Below, piece after piece: positions 25,148-33,259 of a stretch of DNA of 39,718 nt; within the stretch, counting starts at the first letter, position 1; the number at the start of each line of letters is the position of its first letter. Position numbers and translations under genes: made by a program. The notes under the pieces were generated by a model. The model was not told where the DNA came from. It worked only from the letters and a program-made list of their open reading frames with translations, and did no database searches. The stretch is from the NCBI GenBank assembly GCA_004214185.1, contig SGZG01000011.1, positions 1-39,718 on the forward strand, written 5' to 3'. The DNA is from Flavobacteriales bacterium (GTDB lineage: Bacteria; Bacteroidota; Bacteroidia; Flavobacteriales; Flavobacteriaceae).

Positions 25148-27757
25148 CTAGTTATTTAATTTAGATTTTAAAATAGATATTTTGGCAAGAGTATCTTTTT
25201 CTTTATTTAGCTCATTTTCCAAAACATTTTTTGGAGCATTTTCCAGGAATTTTTTATTATTAAGTTTGGATTGGATTGATTTTAAAAATCCAAGATTATA
25301 ATCTAAATCATTTTTAATTTTGGTAAGATCTTCTGACTCATTTTTCAAATTATTATAATGATATTCATGACTACCTACCAAAAAGGAGGATGTGTTCAAC
25401 TCTCTTTTAGAAAAATCATTTGACAAATCAGAATTTGACAGTTTTAATAAAACTGAAATTAGCCGTTTATCAAATACAGCCTTTGAAAATAGAGTCAATT
25501 TTTCTTTATAAGAAATCCCAATATCCTTTCTCAATTTTCTAACTCCACTTACCAAATCCTTAACTTGCTCAAAACTTTTTATAATACCTTTATCTACTTT
25601 TTTAACTTTGGGCCAGTTTGAAATAATTAGAGAATTATCCTTTTCAGATTTAATTTTAGACCAAATTTCTTCAGTAATAAATGGCATAAAAGGATGCATT
25701 ATCGTCAAACATTTTTTGAACAAATAAATTGATTTTTCATAAGTTTCAATGTTCATGGGTTTTTCAAAGCCTGGTTTGACTAGTTCTAAATACCATGAAC
25801 AGAAATCGTCCCAAACGAGTTTATATATACACATCAAAGCATCTGAAATTCTATATTTAATAAAATGGTCTTCAATTTCTTTCAATCTAAGATTGAATTT
25901 ATTTTCAAACCATTCAATTGCAACCTTTGAATGATTATCTTCTTTCACATCTTTAGAAACTTTCCATGAACTAATCAATCTAAAGGAGTTCCAAACTTTA
26001 TTCGTAAAATTCTTGCCCTGCTGACATAAAGACTCATCAAACAATAAATCATTTCCAGCTGGAGCGCTGAGCAATAAACCAACTCGCACACTATCAGCTC
26101 CAAAATCTTCAATTAATTTTAAAGCATCTGGTGAATTTCCTAATTGCTTAGACATTTTTCTTCCCTCTTTATCTCTTACTAACCCTGTAAAATAAACTGA
26201 ACTAAAAGGAATTTTATTTTTAAATTCTAATCCTGATACTATCATTCTAGCTACCCAAAAAAATAAGATGTCTGGACCCGTGACGAGATCATTTGTTGGA
26301 TAGTAATATTTAAAATCATCGTTGTTTGGATTTCTTATACCATCTAATACAGATATTGGCCAAATCCATGAAGAAAACCATGTATCAAGGACATCTTCGT
26401 CTTGAGTCAGATCAGCTAATTTTAAAGAATTATTACAAGTTTTTTTCTTTGCTTTTTCTAAAGCATCCTCTATATTCTCAGCAACAACATAACTAGACTT
26501 ATCATTTTTAATATAGTAAACTGGTATTTGATGTCCCCACCATAACTGTCTTGAAATATTCCAATCTCTAACATTTTCCATCCAATTTCTGTAAGTATTT
26601 TTAAACTTCTTGGGAAAGAGTTTGATTTCATCATTTAAAACCACTTTTAGAGCTGGCTTTGAAATATCATTCATCTTTAAAAACCATTGTTCTGAAAGTC
26701 TAGGCTCAATAATACATTTTGTTCTCTCCGATTTACCCACGCTATTTATATATTTCTCAGTCTTAGCAAGTGCACCAATTTCGTTTAATTCGTCAGAAAT
26801 TTTTGATCTAACTTCAAATCTATCAAAACCTTCATAGTGCAACCCATAATTATTTAAAGTTGCATCATCATTAAAAATATCTACAACTTCTAAATTATGT
26901 TTATCTCCAATAATCTTATCATTTTCACTGTGGGCAGGGGTAACTTTCAAACAACCGGTACCAAAATCAATATCAACATAATCATCGTAAATTATAGGAA
27001 TCTCTTTATTAAGTATTGGTATAATAGCTTTCTTTCCCTTTAGATGTCTAAATCTCTTATCTTTAGAATTAATAGCAATAGCAGTATCTCCAAAAATTGT
27101 TTCTGGCCTCGTGGTGGCTACTGTTAATAATTCGTTAGATCCAGTTATTTTATAATTAATAAAGAATAACTTGCTTTCAACTTCCTCGTGTATAACCTCT
27201 TCATTTGATAAAGTTGTTTTTGCTTCGGGATCCCAATTAACCATCCTGTGTCCTTTGTAAATCAAACTTTTATTATAAAGGTCAATAAAAACTTTAATTA
27301 CAGATTCTGACATATCATTATCCAGTGTAAACTTAGTCCTATCCCAATCACATGAACAACCTAATTTTTTTAATTGCTCTAAAATTAACCCACCATGTTT
27401 GTCAGTCCAATCCCAAGCATGTTTAAGGAATTCATTTCTGTCTATATCATTTTTAGAAATTCCTTGGGATTTTAATTTACTTACAACTTTTGCTTCAGTT
27501 GCAATTGAAGCATGATCAGTTCCAGGTATCCAACATGCATTAAATCCCTGAAGTCTAGCTTTTCTAATTAATATATCCTGGATAGTATTGTTGAGCATGT
27601 GCCCCATGTGTAAAATACCTGTAACGTTAGGCGGGGGTATTACTATTGTAAATGGAGTTTTGTCGTTTGGAGTTGAACGAAAATAATTATTTTTCATCCA
27701 AAAGTTATACCACTTAGATTCAAGAATTTTTGAATCAAAATTTTTTGGAATTGCCAT
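25148..27757 (-). CDS. valS: Valyl-tRNA synthetase
   Basis: ValRS charges tRNA-Val and edits mischarged Thr. It is 869 aa, normal for Bacteroidota. The class I HIGH motif is HMGH (50-53) within PPPNVTGILHMGHMLNN; the CP1 editing domain carries TVATTRPETIFGDTAIA and KVTPAHSENDKIIGDKHNLE; the KMSKS motif is KMSKQ (about 533-537) in DKEGRKMSKQLGNSPDALK. The anticodon-binding helical domain and a C-terminal coiled coil (about 805-869) complete it. Its promoter box lies inside an inverted repeat shared with the divergent DUF1573 gene. The 3' end abuts psd. Confidence 0.97.
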   Translation of the reverse strand: MAIPKNFDSKILESKWYNFWMKNNYFRSTPNDKTPFTIVIPPPNVTGILHMGHMLNNTIQDILIRKARLQGFNACWIPGTDHASIATEAKVVSKLKSQGISKNDIDRNEFLKHAWDWTDKHGGLILEQLKKLGCSCDWDRTKFTLDNDMSESVIKVFIDLYNKSLIYKGHRMVNWDPEAKTTLSNEEVIHEEVESKLFFINYKITGSNELLTVATTRPETIFGDTAIAINSKDKRFRHLKGKKAIIPILNKEIPIIYDDYVDIDFGTGCLKVTPAHSENDKIIGDKHNLEVVDIFNDDATLNNYGLHYEGFDRFEVRSKISDELNEIGALAKTEKYINSVGKSERTKCIIEPRLSEQWFLKMNDISKPALKVVLNDEIKLFPKKFKNTYRNWMENVRDWNISRQLWWGHQIPVYYIKNDKSSYVVAENIEDALEKAKKKTCNNSLKLADLTQDEDVLDTWFSSWIWPISVLDGIRNPNNDDFKYYYPTNDLVTGPDILFFWVARMIVSGLEFKNKIPFSSVYFTGLVRDKEGRKMSKQLGNSPDALKLIEDFGADSVRVGLLLSAPAGNDLLFDESLCQQGKNFTNKVWNSFRLISSWKVSKDVKEDNHSKVAIEWFENKFNLRLKEIEDHFIKYRISDALMCIYKLVWDDFCSWYLELVKPGFEKPMNIETYEKSIYLFKKCLTIMHPFMPFITEEIWSKIKSEKDNSLIISNWPKVKKVDKGIIKSFEQVKDLVSGVRKLRKDIGISYKEKLTLFSKAVFDKRLISVLLKLSNSDLSNDFSKRELNTSSFLVGSHEYHYNNLKNESEDLTKIKNDLDYNLGFLKSIQSKLNNKKFLENAPKNVLENELNKEKDTLAKISILKSKLNN

Positions 27758-27767
27758 TTACTTAGAT

Positions 27768-27805
27768 CATTTTTAATAGTTAACAAAAGTAGTTAACTAA
27801 AAATG
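27768..27805. repeat. Inverted repeat around the valS promoter box (possible operator)
   Basis: Left arm CATTTTTAATAGTTAAC (27768-27784) and right arm GTTAACTAAAAATG (27792-27805) are inverted copies, apart from three extra bases in the left arm. The spacer is the seven bases 27785-27791. The two GTTAAC hexamers directly flank the valS -7 box CAAAAGTA (27784-27791). The arrangement looks like an operator for a dimeric regulator, but a chance A+T-rich palindrome is possible. Confidence 0.5.
27784..27791 (-). promoter_or_regulatory. -7 promoter box for valS
   Basis: Minus-strand TACTTTTG matches TAnnTTTG, giving a predicted transcript start near 27779 and a 5' UTR of about 20 nt. It is framed by two GTTAAC sites. 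The -33 position has only a T-rich match. Confidence 0.55.
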
Positions 27806-27823
27806 ATTTTAAAAGGTAAGTTG

Positions 27824-27831
27824 TATTTTTG
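27824..27831 (+). promoter_or_regulatory. -7 promoter box for the DUF1573 gene
   Basis: TATTTTTG matches TAnnTTTG, 28 nt upstream of the ATG at 27860. No clear TTTG at -33; the right arm of the inverted repeat lies just upstream. Confidence 0.5.
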
Positions 27832-27859
27832 TAATATATTTAAATTCTAAAAATAAATC

Positions 27860-28279
27860 ATGTTAAATAAAATATTAATTGTTTTTGCTTTAATCTTTTC
27901 TAATAATATTATAAACGGTCAAGAAAAAATTGCCGAAATTCAATTTAATGAAACTGTAATCGACTATGGAATTATTGAAAATGGTGAAGACGGCACTAAA
28001 ATATTTGAATTTAAAAATACAGGCAATGCTCCCCTTATTTTTACTAGAATCTTTTCTTCATGTGGATGCACAATACCTAAAAAACCTGAAAAACCCATCC
28101 TTCCTGGCCAGAGTGGTGAGATTCAAGTTAATTATGATACAAAAAGAACAGGTATCTTTCAAAAGGCTATTACAGTTAAATCTAATGCCAAAACTCCAAA
28201 TGTAATTTTAAGAATTAAAGGAGAAGTATTACCTGAGCCTGAAGAAAGCGAAGAAGATAAAGAACTAATTAACAATTAG
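27860..28279 (+). CDS. DUF1573 domain secreted protein
   Basis: A 139-aa exported protein: signal peptide MLNKILIVFALIFSNNIING, then one Ig-like DUF1573 domain with the family core IIENGEDGTKIFEFKNTGNA, IFSSCGCTIPKKPEKPILPG, and IQVNYDTKRTGIFQKAITVK. The paired cysteines of SSCGCT are the family hallmark. The tail is acidic (EPEESEEDKEL). DUF1573 proteins are abundant in Bacteroidota, periplasmic or surface exposed, and functionally uncharacterised. It lies 21 nt upstream of murB and is probably transcribed with it. Confidence 0.88.
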   Translation: MLNKILIVFALIFSNNIINGQEKIAEIQFNETVIDYGIIENGEDGTKIFEFKNTGNAPLIFTRIFSSCGCTIPKKPEKPILPGQSGEIQVNYDTKRTGIFQKAITVKSNAKTPNVILRIKGEVLPEPEESEEDKELINN

Positions 28280-28300
28280 TAGACTATAACTATAAATGCA

Positions 28301-29311
28301 TTGAAAAAATCTATTTCATTAAAGCCATATAATACATTTGGAGTAGATGTGATTGCTAAAAATTTTAGTATTGCATGTAATGAGAATGACATATTTGAAT
28401 TTATCGATATTCATTCAAAAAATAACCCTTTAGTTCTAGGAGGAGGTTCTAATATTTTATTTAAAAAAAATATAGAAAGGCCTATTTTGAAAATTAATAT
28501 CAAAGGAATTAATATTATAGATGAGAAAATTAACCATGTTTTTGTTTCTGTTGGTGCTGGAGAAAATTGGAATGATTTTGTAGAATGGAGTTTGAAAAAT
28601 GATTTTGGAGGAGTTGAAAACTTAACTTTAATTCCAGGAAATGTTGGAAGTGCTCCTATTCAAAATATTGGTGCATATGGAGTTGAACTAGATTCTGTTT
28701 TTGAGAGTTGTAATGCTATTTCAATTAAAGAAAATAAACTTAAAAAATTTAAAAAAAAAGATTGTAAGTTTTCTTACAGGAGTTCAATTTTTAAAAGTAA
28801 CTTAAAAGATAAATATGTTATAACCAATGTAACATTTAAACTTTCAAAAAAAAATCATTCAATTAATGCTGAATATAAATCACTAAAATCTTTAATAGAT
28901 AAAAGGAATATTCAAAAGCCAACCATACAAATCATTTCTAATTTAGTTAAGGAAATAAGAACTAAAAAATTACCCGACCCAAAAATTATTGGAAATTGTG
29001 GAAGTTTTTTTAAAAACCCAATTATGAATAAATTAAATTTTGAAAAAATTTATTCAACAAACAATTCGGTTCCTTTCTATAAAATTTCGAAAAATGAGTA
29101 CAAAATTCCAGCAGCTTGGTTAATAGAAAAGTGTAATATGAAGGGGTTTAAAAGTGGACAAGTAGCTACACATAAAGAACATGCTTTAGTTATTATTAAT
29201 TTAGGAGAAGCAACTGGATTAGAAATATTTAATTTTTCTAAATCTATCAAAAATATAGTTTTAAAAAAATTTAATATCTTGCTTGAAGAGGAAGTTAATA
29301 TAATTGATTAA
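28301..29311 (+). CDS. murB: UDP-N-acetylenolpyruvoylglucosamine reductase
   Basis: MurB reduces UDP-GlcNAc-enolpyruvate to UDP-MurNAc with NADPH and FAD. It is 336 aa, typical for the E. coli-like type I. The start is KSISLKPYNTFGVDVIAKNF, the FAD-binding segment LVLGGGSNILF, then VENLTLIPGNVGSAPIQNIG, SYRSSIFK, the proton-donor Ser in GNCGSFFKNP, and the C-terminal Glu region EATGLEIFNF. The start is TTG (28301); a nearby ATG (28296) is out of frame and meets a stop at once. First enzyme gene of a run with the small Cys protein, sigma factor and transporter. Confidence 0.93.
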   Translation: MKKSISLKPYNTFGVDVIAKNFSIACNENDIFEFIDIHSKNNPLVLGGGSNILFKKNIERPILKINIKGINIIDEKINHVFVSVGAGENWNDFVEWSLKNDFGGVENLTLIPGNVGSAPIQNIGAYGVELDSVFESCNAISIKENKLKKFKKKDCKFSYRSSIFKSNLKDKYVITNVTFKLSKKNHSINAEYKSLKSLIDKRNIQKPTIQIISNLVKEIRTKKLPDPKIIGNCGSFFKNPIMNKLNFEKIYSTNNSVPFYKISKNEYKIPAAWLIEKCNMKGFKSGQVATHKEHALVIINLGEATGLEIFNFSKSIKNIVLKKFNILLEEEVNIID

Positions 29312-29316
29312 AATAT

Positions 29317-29514
29317 ATGTTATTCATAGTTACCTTAATTTTGGTTGGTTTAGCAATTGCAGGCATAGCAATTAAAATAATTGTAAAAAAAGATGGTGAG
29401 TTTGCTGGCACATGTGCAAGTGCAAGTCCATTCCTAAACAAGAACAATGAACCATGTGGAATTTGCGGAAAACTTCCAAGTGAGACTGAATGTAAAAATC
29501 CTGAACTTAACTAA
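29317..29514 (+). CDS. Small membrane-anchored four-cysteine protein
   Basis: A 65-aa protein with one N-terminal membrane helix (about residues 2-22) followed by lysines (KKDGEF), so the C-terminal half is probably cytoplasmic by the positive-inside rule. The soluble part has four cysteines: Cys33, Cys47, Cys50 and Cys59 (C-x13-C-x2-C-x8-C), suggestive of a metal or redox site. I associate such short proteins with the gene before a sigma factor in flavobacteria, usually annotated only as membrane or secreted protein. It lies 5 nt after murB and 3 nt before the sigma-factor start. No function known; a sensing role is speculation. Confidence 0.7.
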   Translation: MLFIVTLILVGLAIAGIAIKIIVKKDGEFAGTCASASPFLNKNNEPCGICGKLPSETECKNPELN

Positions 29515-29517
29515 GTT

Positions 29518-30072
29518 TTGTCTGATAAAAATATTATTCAAAATCAAATTGATTTAGCAAAAGATAATAATCAAAACGCTTTCAGTTTTCTTTTAAATAT
29601 GTTTTGGGACGATGTATATAACTTTCAACTAAAAAGAACAAAAAATGAAATTGAAGCTGAGGATATTACAATTGAAAGTTTTGCCAAAGCTTTTAAAAAA
29701 ATAAACACTTACAATAACAAATATGTTTTTAAAACTTGGTTAATAACAATTTCAAAAAATCTTCACATTGATAAATTAAGAAAAGACAGAAATAAGATTG
29801 ATATCAACGAGTTCACAGATAAAATTTCTATAAAAGAAAATTCTCCAAGTCCTGAGGATAAACTAATTAATGAACAAAAACTTAATTCTTTAAAGTTAAA
29901 AATAAATAAACTCAAACCTCATTACAGGGAAGTAATTGAATTAAAATGTTTCAACGAACTTTCTTACAAAGAAATTTCAAAAAAACTTAATCAACCTGTT
30001 AACAATATTAAAGTTAAAGTGCTAAGGGCAAAAAAAATGTTATTTGAATTAATTAAAAAAGAAAATGATTAA
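29518..30072 (+). CDS. RNA polymerase sigma factor, ECF-like
   Basis: A 184-aa group 4 sigma factor with region 2 (LNMFWDDVYNFQLKRTKNEI, EAEDITIESFAKAFKKINTY, FKTWLITISKNLHIDKLRKD) and region 4 (LKPHYREVIELKCFNELSYK, EISKKLNQPVNNIKVKVLRA), joined by a linker. It would bind core RNA polymerase and direct it to a small regulon. No anti-sigma gene is adjacent: upstream is the four-cysteine membrane peptide and downstream, overlapping by 8 bp, an NRAMP-like transporter. The start is a TTG at 29518 giving MSDKNIIQNQ; another start is not obvious. The regulon is unknown. Confidence 0.88.
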   Translation: MSDKNIIQNQIDLAKDNNQNAFSFLLNMFWDDVYNFQLKRTKNEIEAEDITIESFAKAFKKINTYNNKYVFKTWLITISKNLHIDKLRKDRNKIDINEFTDKISIKENSPSPEDKLINEQKLNSLKLKINKLKPHYREVIELKCFNELSYKEISKKLNQPVNNIKVKVLRAKKMLFELIKKEND

Positions 30073-31276
30073 TTTTTTGAAGAAACTGGGTCCCGGATTA
30101 CTATTTGCTGGAGCTGCTATTGGAGTTTCACATTTAGTTCAATCAACAAGAGCTGGAGCTGATTTTGGTTTTAGTTTAATTTGGGCTTTAATATTAGCTA
30201 ATTTTATTAAGTATCCTTTTTTCTTATTTGGTCCAAGATACACTTTAGCTACAGGTGAAACCCTACTTCATGGTTATATGAAAATGAATAAGCTGTATTT
30301 AATAACTTATTTTTTACTTTCAATTGTTACCATGTTTACAATTCAAACTGCAGTTACCATTGTAACAGCTGGTTTAGCAATAGAATTATTTGGACTTTCA
30401 TCTAATATCACAATATGGGCAACTACCATTACATTTTCTTGTGTTTTAATTTTGATAATTGGAAGGTATAGATTTTTAGATAACTTAATGAAGTTTGTTA
30501 TTATTCTTCTGACTATAAGTACTGTTATTGCAGTGTTTTTCGCTGGATACAACTATGAAAATCCTGTAAATTTGGATCAAATTATACCAAAAAACCAAGT
30601 TGGTTTAGTATTTTTAGCAGCTTTTATTGGATGGATGCCTGCCCCGTTAGATGTATCGATTTGGCAATCAATTTGGACATTAGAGAAAACAAAAAAAGAA
30701 GAAAAGTTTAAAATTAAGGATGCATTATTTGACTTTAATATTGGATACATAACCACAATTCTTCTTGGAATAAGTTTTCTTTCACTTGGAGCATTTGTAA
30801 TGTATGAAAGTGGTGAAGTTTTTTCAAATTCAGGTGGAGAATTTGCAAAACAACTTATTAAACTCTATACAAGGTCAATTGGAAATGAAGTTTTTTTGAT
30901 AATTGCTATAGCTGCATTTACAACAATGCTTAGTACTACAATAACATGCTTAGATGCATCCCCAAGAGCTATGAAAATAACTTCTGAATTATTAAATTTA
31001 AAGGGATTTAAAAGCTATAATACTTGGATTATAATTCTCTCACTCGGAACACTTTCAATTTTTATATTTTTTATTTCAGAAATGGGTTTATTAGTTAAAA
31101 TTGCAACAATACTTTCTTTTATTACGGCTCCGTTTTATGCCTTCATTAATTTCAAATTGATTAATAGCTCACACACTCCAGAAAAGTTTAAGCCTTCAAA
31201 ATTTATGAATTACTTTAGTGTATTTGGGATAATTTTACTTACTTTTTTTAGTATATGGTATATTACAATTTTGTAA
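30065..31276 (+). CDS. NRAMP-family-like membrane transporter with altered metal site
   Basis: A 403-aa polytopic inner-membrane protein of about 11 helices. The opening LKKLGPGLLFAGAAIGVSHL matches the NRAMP fold, but canonical NRAMP proteins carry DPGN in TM1, whose Asp and Asn bind Mn2+ or Fe2+. Here the aligned segment is AAIGVSHLVQST, with neither residue. In TM6 the usual MPH is MPAPLDVSIWQ, keeping Met but losing His. It is therefore a divergent branch whose substrate may not be Mn or Fe. Its start lies inside the end of the sigma-factor gene, so the two are probably co-expressed. Fold call good, substrate unknown. Confidence 0.8.
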   Translation: MINFLKKLGPGLLFAGAAIGVSHLVQSTRAGADFGFSLIWALILANFIKYPFFLFGPRYTLATGETLLHGYMKMNKLYLITYFLLSIVTMFTIQTAVTIVTAGLAIELFGLSSNITIWATTITFSCVLILIIGRYRFLDNLMKFVIILLTISTVIAVFFAGYNYENPVNLDQIIPKNQVGLVFLAAFIGWMPAPLDVSIWQSIWTLEKTKKEEKFKIKDALFDFNIGYITTILLGISFLSLGAFVMYESGEVFSNSGGEFAKQLIKLYTRSIGNEVFLIIAIAAFTTMLSTTITCLDASPRAMKITSELLNLKGFKSYNTWIIILSLGTLSIFIFFISEMGLLVKIATILSFITAPFYAFINFKLINSSHTPEKFKPSKFMNYFSVFGIILLTFFSIWYITIL

Positions 31277-31298
31277 TTAAATTTTTAATATCAGTTTG

Positions 31299-31306
31299 TA
31301 TATTTG
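31299..31306 (+). promoter_or_regulatory. -7 promoter box for lipA
   Basis: TATATTTG followed by C, an exact TAnnTTTG match, 22 nt before the lipA TTG start. A TTTG at 31270-31273 is 25 nt upstream, longer than ideal. Confidence 0.5.
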
Positions 31307-31328
31307 CAAAGAATTAATTTATTAAACA

Positions 31329-32201
31329 TTGAGTAATCCTGTTGTAAGCGAGTCTAAGATTTCAAAAAAACCTAAATGGATACGTGTAAAACTACCAACT
31401 GGTAAAAAGTATACTGAGCTTAGATCTCTAGTAGATAAATATAAATTAAACACTATTTGTTCATCTGGAAGTTGCCCTAATATGGGAGAATGTTGGGGGG
31501 AAGGCACAGCAACATTTATGATTTTAGGAAATATTTGTACAAGGTCATGTGGATTTTGTGGAGTAAAAACCGGTAGGCCAGAAAACGTTGACTGGGAAGA
31601 ACCTGAAAAAGTAGCTAATTCAATTAAAATAATGAAGATTAAGCATGCTGTTTTAACTTCAGTAGATAGAGATGATCTCAGAGATATGGGTACCTTGATA
31701 TGGACTGAAACAGTGAAAAGTATTAGAAGAATTAGTCCGGGAACAACATTAGAAACACTAATTCCTGATTTTCAAGGAATAGAAAAACATTTAGATAAAA
31801 TTGTTGATGTAAACCCTGAAGTTGTTTCTCACAATATGGAAACAGTTAAAAGATTGACTCGTGAAGTTAGAATTCAGGCAAAGTATGAAAGAAGCCTACA
31901 TGTTTTAAAATACTTAAAAGATAATGGAATAAATAGAACTAAATCGGGGATAATGCTAGGTCTTGGTGAAAAAGAAAATGAAGTTTTTGAAACACTCGAA
32001 GATTTAAGAAATAACAATGTTGACATTGTTACTCTTGGTCAATATCTTCAACCCTCTAAAAAACATTTACCTGTCAAAGAATTTATTACTCCAGATCAAT
32101 TTGAGGTTTATGAGAAATTCGGAAAAAAATTAGGATTTAGACACGTAGAAAGTGGACCTCTTGTTCGTTCATCATACAAAGCACAAAAACATATTACATA
32201 G
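31329..32201 (+). CDS. lipA: Lipoyl synthase
   Basis: LipA inserts two sulfurs into protein-bound octanoate, making lipoyl cofactors for the 2-oxoacid dehydrogenases and the glycine-cleavage system. It is a radical-SAM enzyme of 290 aa. Both clusters are visible: the auxiliary 4Fe-4S site Cys44, Cys49, Cys55 (CSSGSCPNMGEC) and the radical-SAM site Cys70, Cys74, Cys77 (CTRSCGFC). The C-terminal VRSSYKA supplies the conserved Ser ligand. The start is TTG (31329), giving MSNPVVSESK; no ATG fits. Its end overlaps the convergent lpxK by 8 bp. No lipB is in the window. Confidence 0.96.
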   Translation: MSNPVVSESKISKKPKWIRVKLPTGKKYTELRSLVDKYKLNTICSSGSCPNMGECWGEGTATFMILGNICTRSCGFCGVKTGRPENVDWEEPEKVANSIKIMKIKHAVLTSVDRDDLRDMGTLIWTETVKSIRRISPGTTLETLIPDFQGIEKHLDKIVDVNPEVVSHNMETVKRLTREVRIQAKYERSLHVLKYLKDNGINRTKSGIMLGLGEKENEVFETLEDLRNNNVDIVTLGQYLQPSKKHLPVKEFITPDQFEVYEKFGKKLGFRHVESGPLVRSSYKAQKHIT

Positions 32202-33204
32202 AAATTTTTTTTCTAAAAAAATTATCAAATTCTAATTCATCCTCAACAAATTTTGTTCTTATTTCAAGAAAAGACCATTGATTTTTCCTTTGAAGAAACT
32301 GAATTTTTTGGAAATCTTTTTCGGTAGTCAACACTAAATTTTTTCCCAGTCCCTCAATTTTATTTATATCTGTTTGAGAGTATTTGTGATGATCTGAAAA
32401 TGAAAAATGTTTATAGTCAATTTCATTTTTTCTAAAAAAATCGATAAAATTTGAACTATTTGCAATTCCAGTTACTAAAAAAACTTTTTTATTTTTTAAC
32501 GAATCGATGCTTTTATTATAATCTCCCTTTAAGTTACTTTCATATGAAACATAAGTAAAAAAGAGTCTCTGATTAGAGTAAATATTTATTTTATTTCTTA
32601 TTTCATTTAATTTCTCCTTGGAAGTTTTTTCAGGTGTTTTACTTACAATTATAATGTCTGCTCTCTTGTACGAATATTTACTTTCTCTCAAAGAACCGAC
32701 TGGAATTATGTGATCATTGTAAAATGGATTTGAAAAAGTCGTTAAAAGAATGTTTAGTTTTAATTTGACTTTTCTATGTTGAAAAGAGTCATCCAACAAA
32801 ACTAAATTGGTTTTTGGATTGTCTGTAATTATTTTTGAAATGGCGTTAACCCTATTTTTATCAACAGCTACCTCAATATTTTTAAATTTTTTAAAAATCT
32901 GAAAAGGTTCATCTCCGATAGAGCTTGGTGTACTAGAGAGGTTTGCTTTTTGAAAACCTTTTGAACTTCTTTTGTAACCTCTACTAATTAAAACAGAATT
33001 ATAATTTTTTGAATATTTATTAATAAGGTATTCTACAAATGGTGTTTTTCCCGTTCCTCCGGAACTAATATTACCTACACCAACAACTGGAACATTAAAT
33101 GAATGTGACTTAAATAATTTTATGTCGTAAAAAAAATTCCTTAAAAATGTGACTATAAAATAAATTATTCCAAACGGGAATAATAAAAATTTAAGTATGT
33201 TCAT
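32194..33204 (-). CDS. lpxK: Tetraacyldisaccharide 4'-kinase
   Basis: LpxK phosphorylates the 4' position of the lipid A precursor, evidence for an LPS outer membrane. It is 336 aa. A single N-terminal membrane-anchoring helix (about 1-25) precedes the P-loop VGVGNISSGGTGKTPFVEYL. SRGYKRSSKGF, GDEPFQIFKKF, VDKNRVNAI, LLDDSFQHRKVK and LVTGIANSSNFIDFF follow in the expected order, and LVLTTEKDFQKI is near the end. Divergent from the nif3-like gene, with about 55 bp between starts. Confidence 0.95.
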   Translation of the reverse strand: MNILKFLLFPFGIIYFIVTFLRNFFYDIKLFKSHSFNVPVVGVGNISSGGTGKTPFVEYLINKYSKNYNSVLISRGYKRSSKGFQKANLSSTPSSIGDEPFQIFKKFKNIEVAVDKNRVNAISKIITDNPKTNLVLLDDSFQHRKVKLKLNILLTTFSNPFYNDHIIPVGSLRESKYSYKRADIIIVSKTPEKTSKEKLNEIRNKINIYSNQRLFFTYVSYESNLKGDYNKSIDSLKNKKVFLVTGIANSSNFIDFFRKNEIDYKHFSFSDHHKYSQTDINKIEGLGKNLVLTTEKDFQKIQFLQRKNQWSFLEIRTKFVEDELEFDNFFRKKISM

Positions 33205-33225
33205 ATATCTAAATTAAAAATTTAA

Positions 33226-33253
33226 TTTGATCATTTAATTATTTTTAACTTTG
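33226..33253 (+). promoter_or_regulatory. Promoter of the nif3-like gene; -7 box 6 nt from the GTG start
   Basis: TTTG (33226-33229) and TAACTTTG (-7, 33246-33253) are spaced by 16 nt, a little short. The GTG start at 33260 begins 6 nt after the -7 box, predicting a leaderless transcript. A possible TTG start at 33251 falls inside the -7 box itself, which argues against it. Confidence 0.5.
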
Positions 33254-33259
33254 CTTATT

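Noticed and set aside
25749-26837. Open frames antisense to valS
   Set aside because: They are antisense shadows of a well-conserved synthetase and show no family-like composition.
27758-27859. T-box or leader-peptide control of valS
   Set aside because: The 5' UTR predicted from the -7 box is only about 20 nt, with no T-box sequence and no run of Val codons.
28296-28303. ATG five bases before the murB TTG as the true start
   Set aside because: It is out of frame with murB and reads ATG CAT TGA, a stop after two codons.
33251-33259. TTG start for the nif3-like gene
   Set aside because: It would overlap the TAACTTTG promoter box; the GTG at 33260 matches homologues better.
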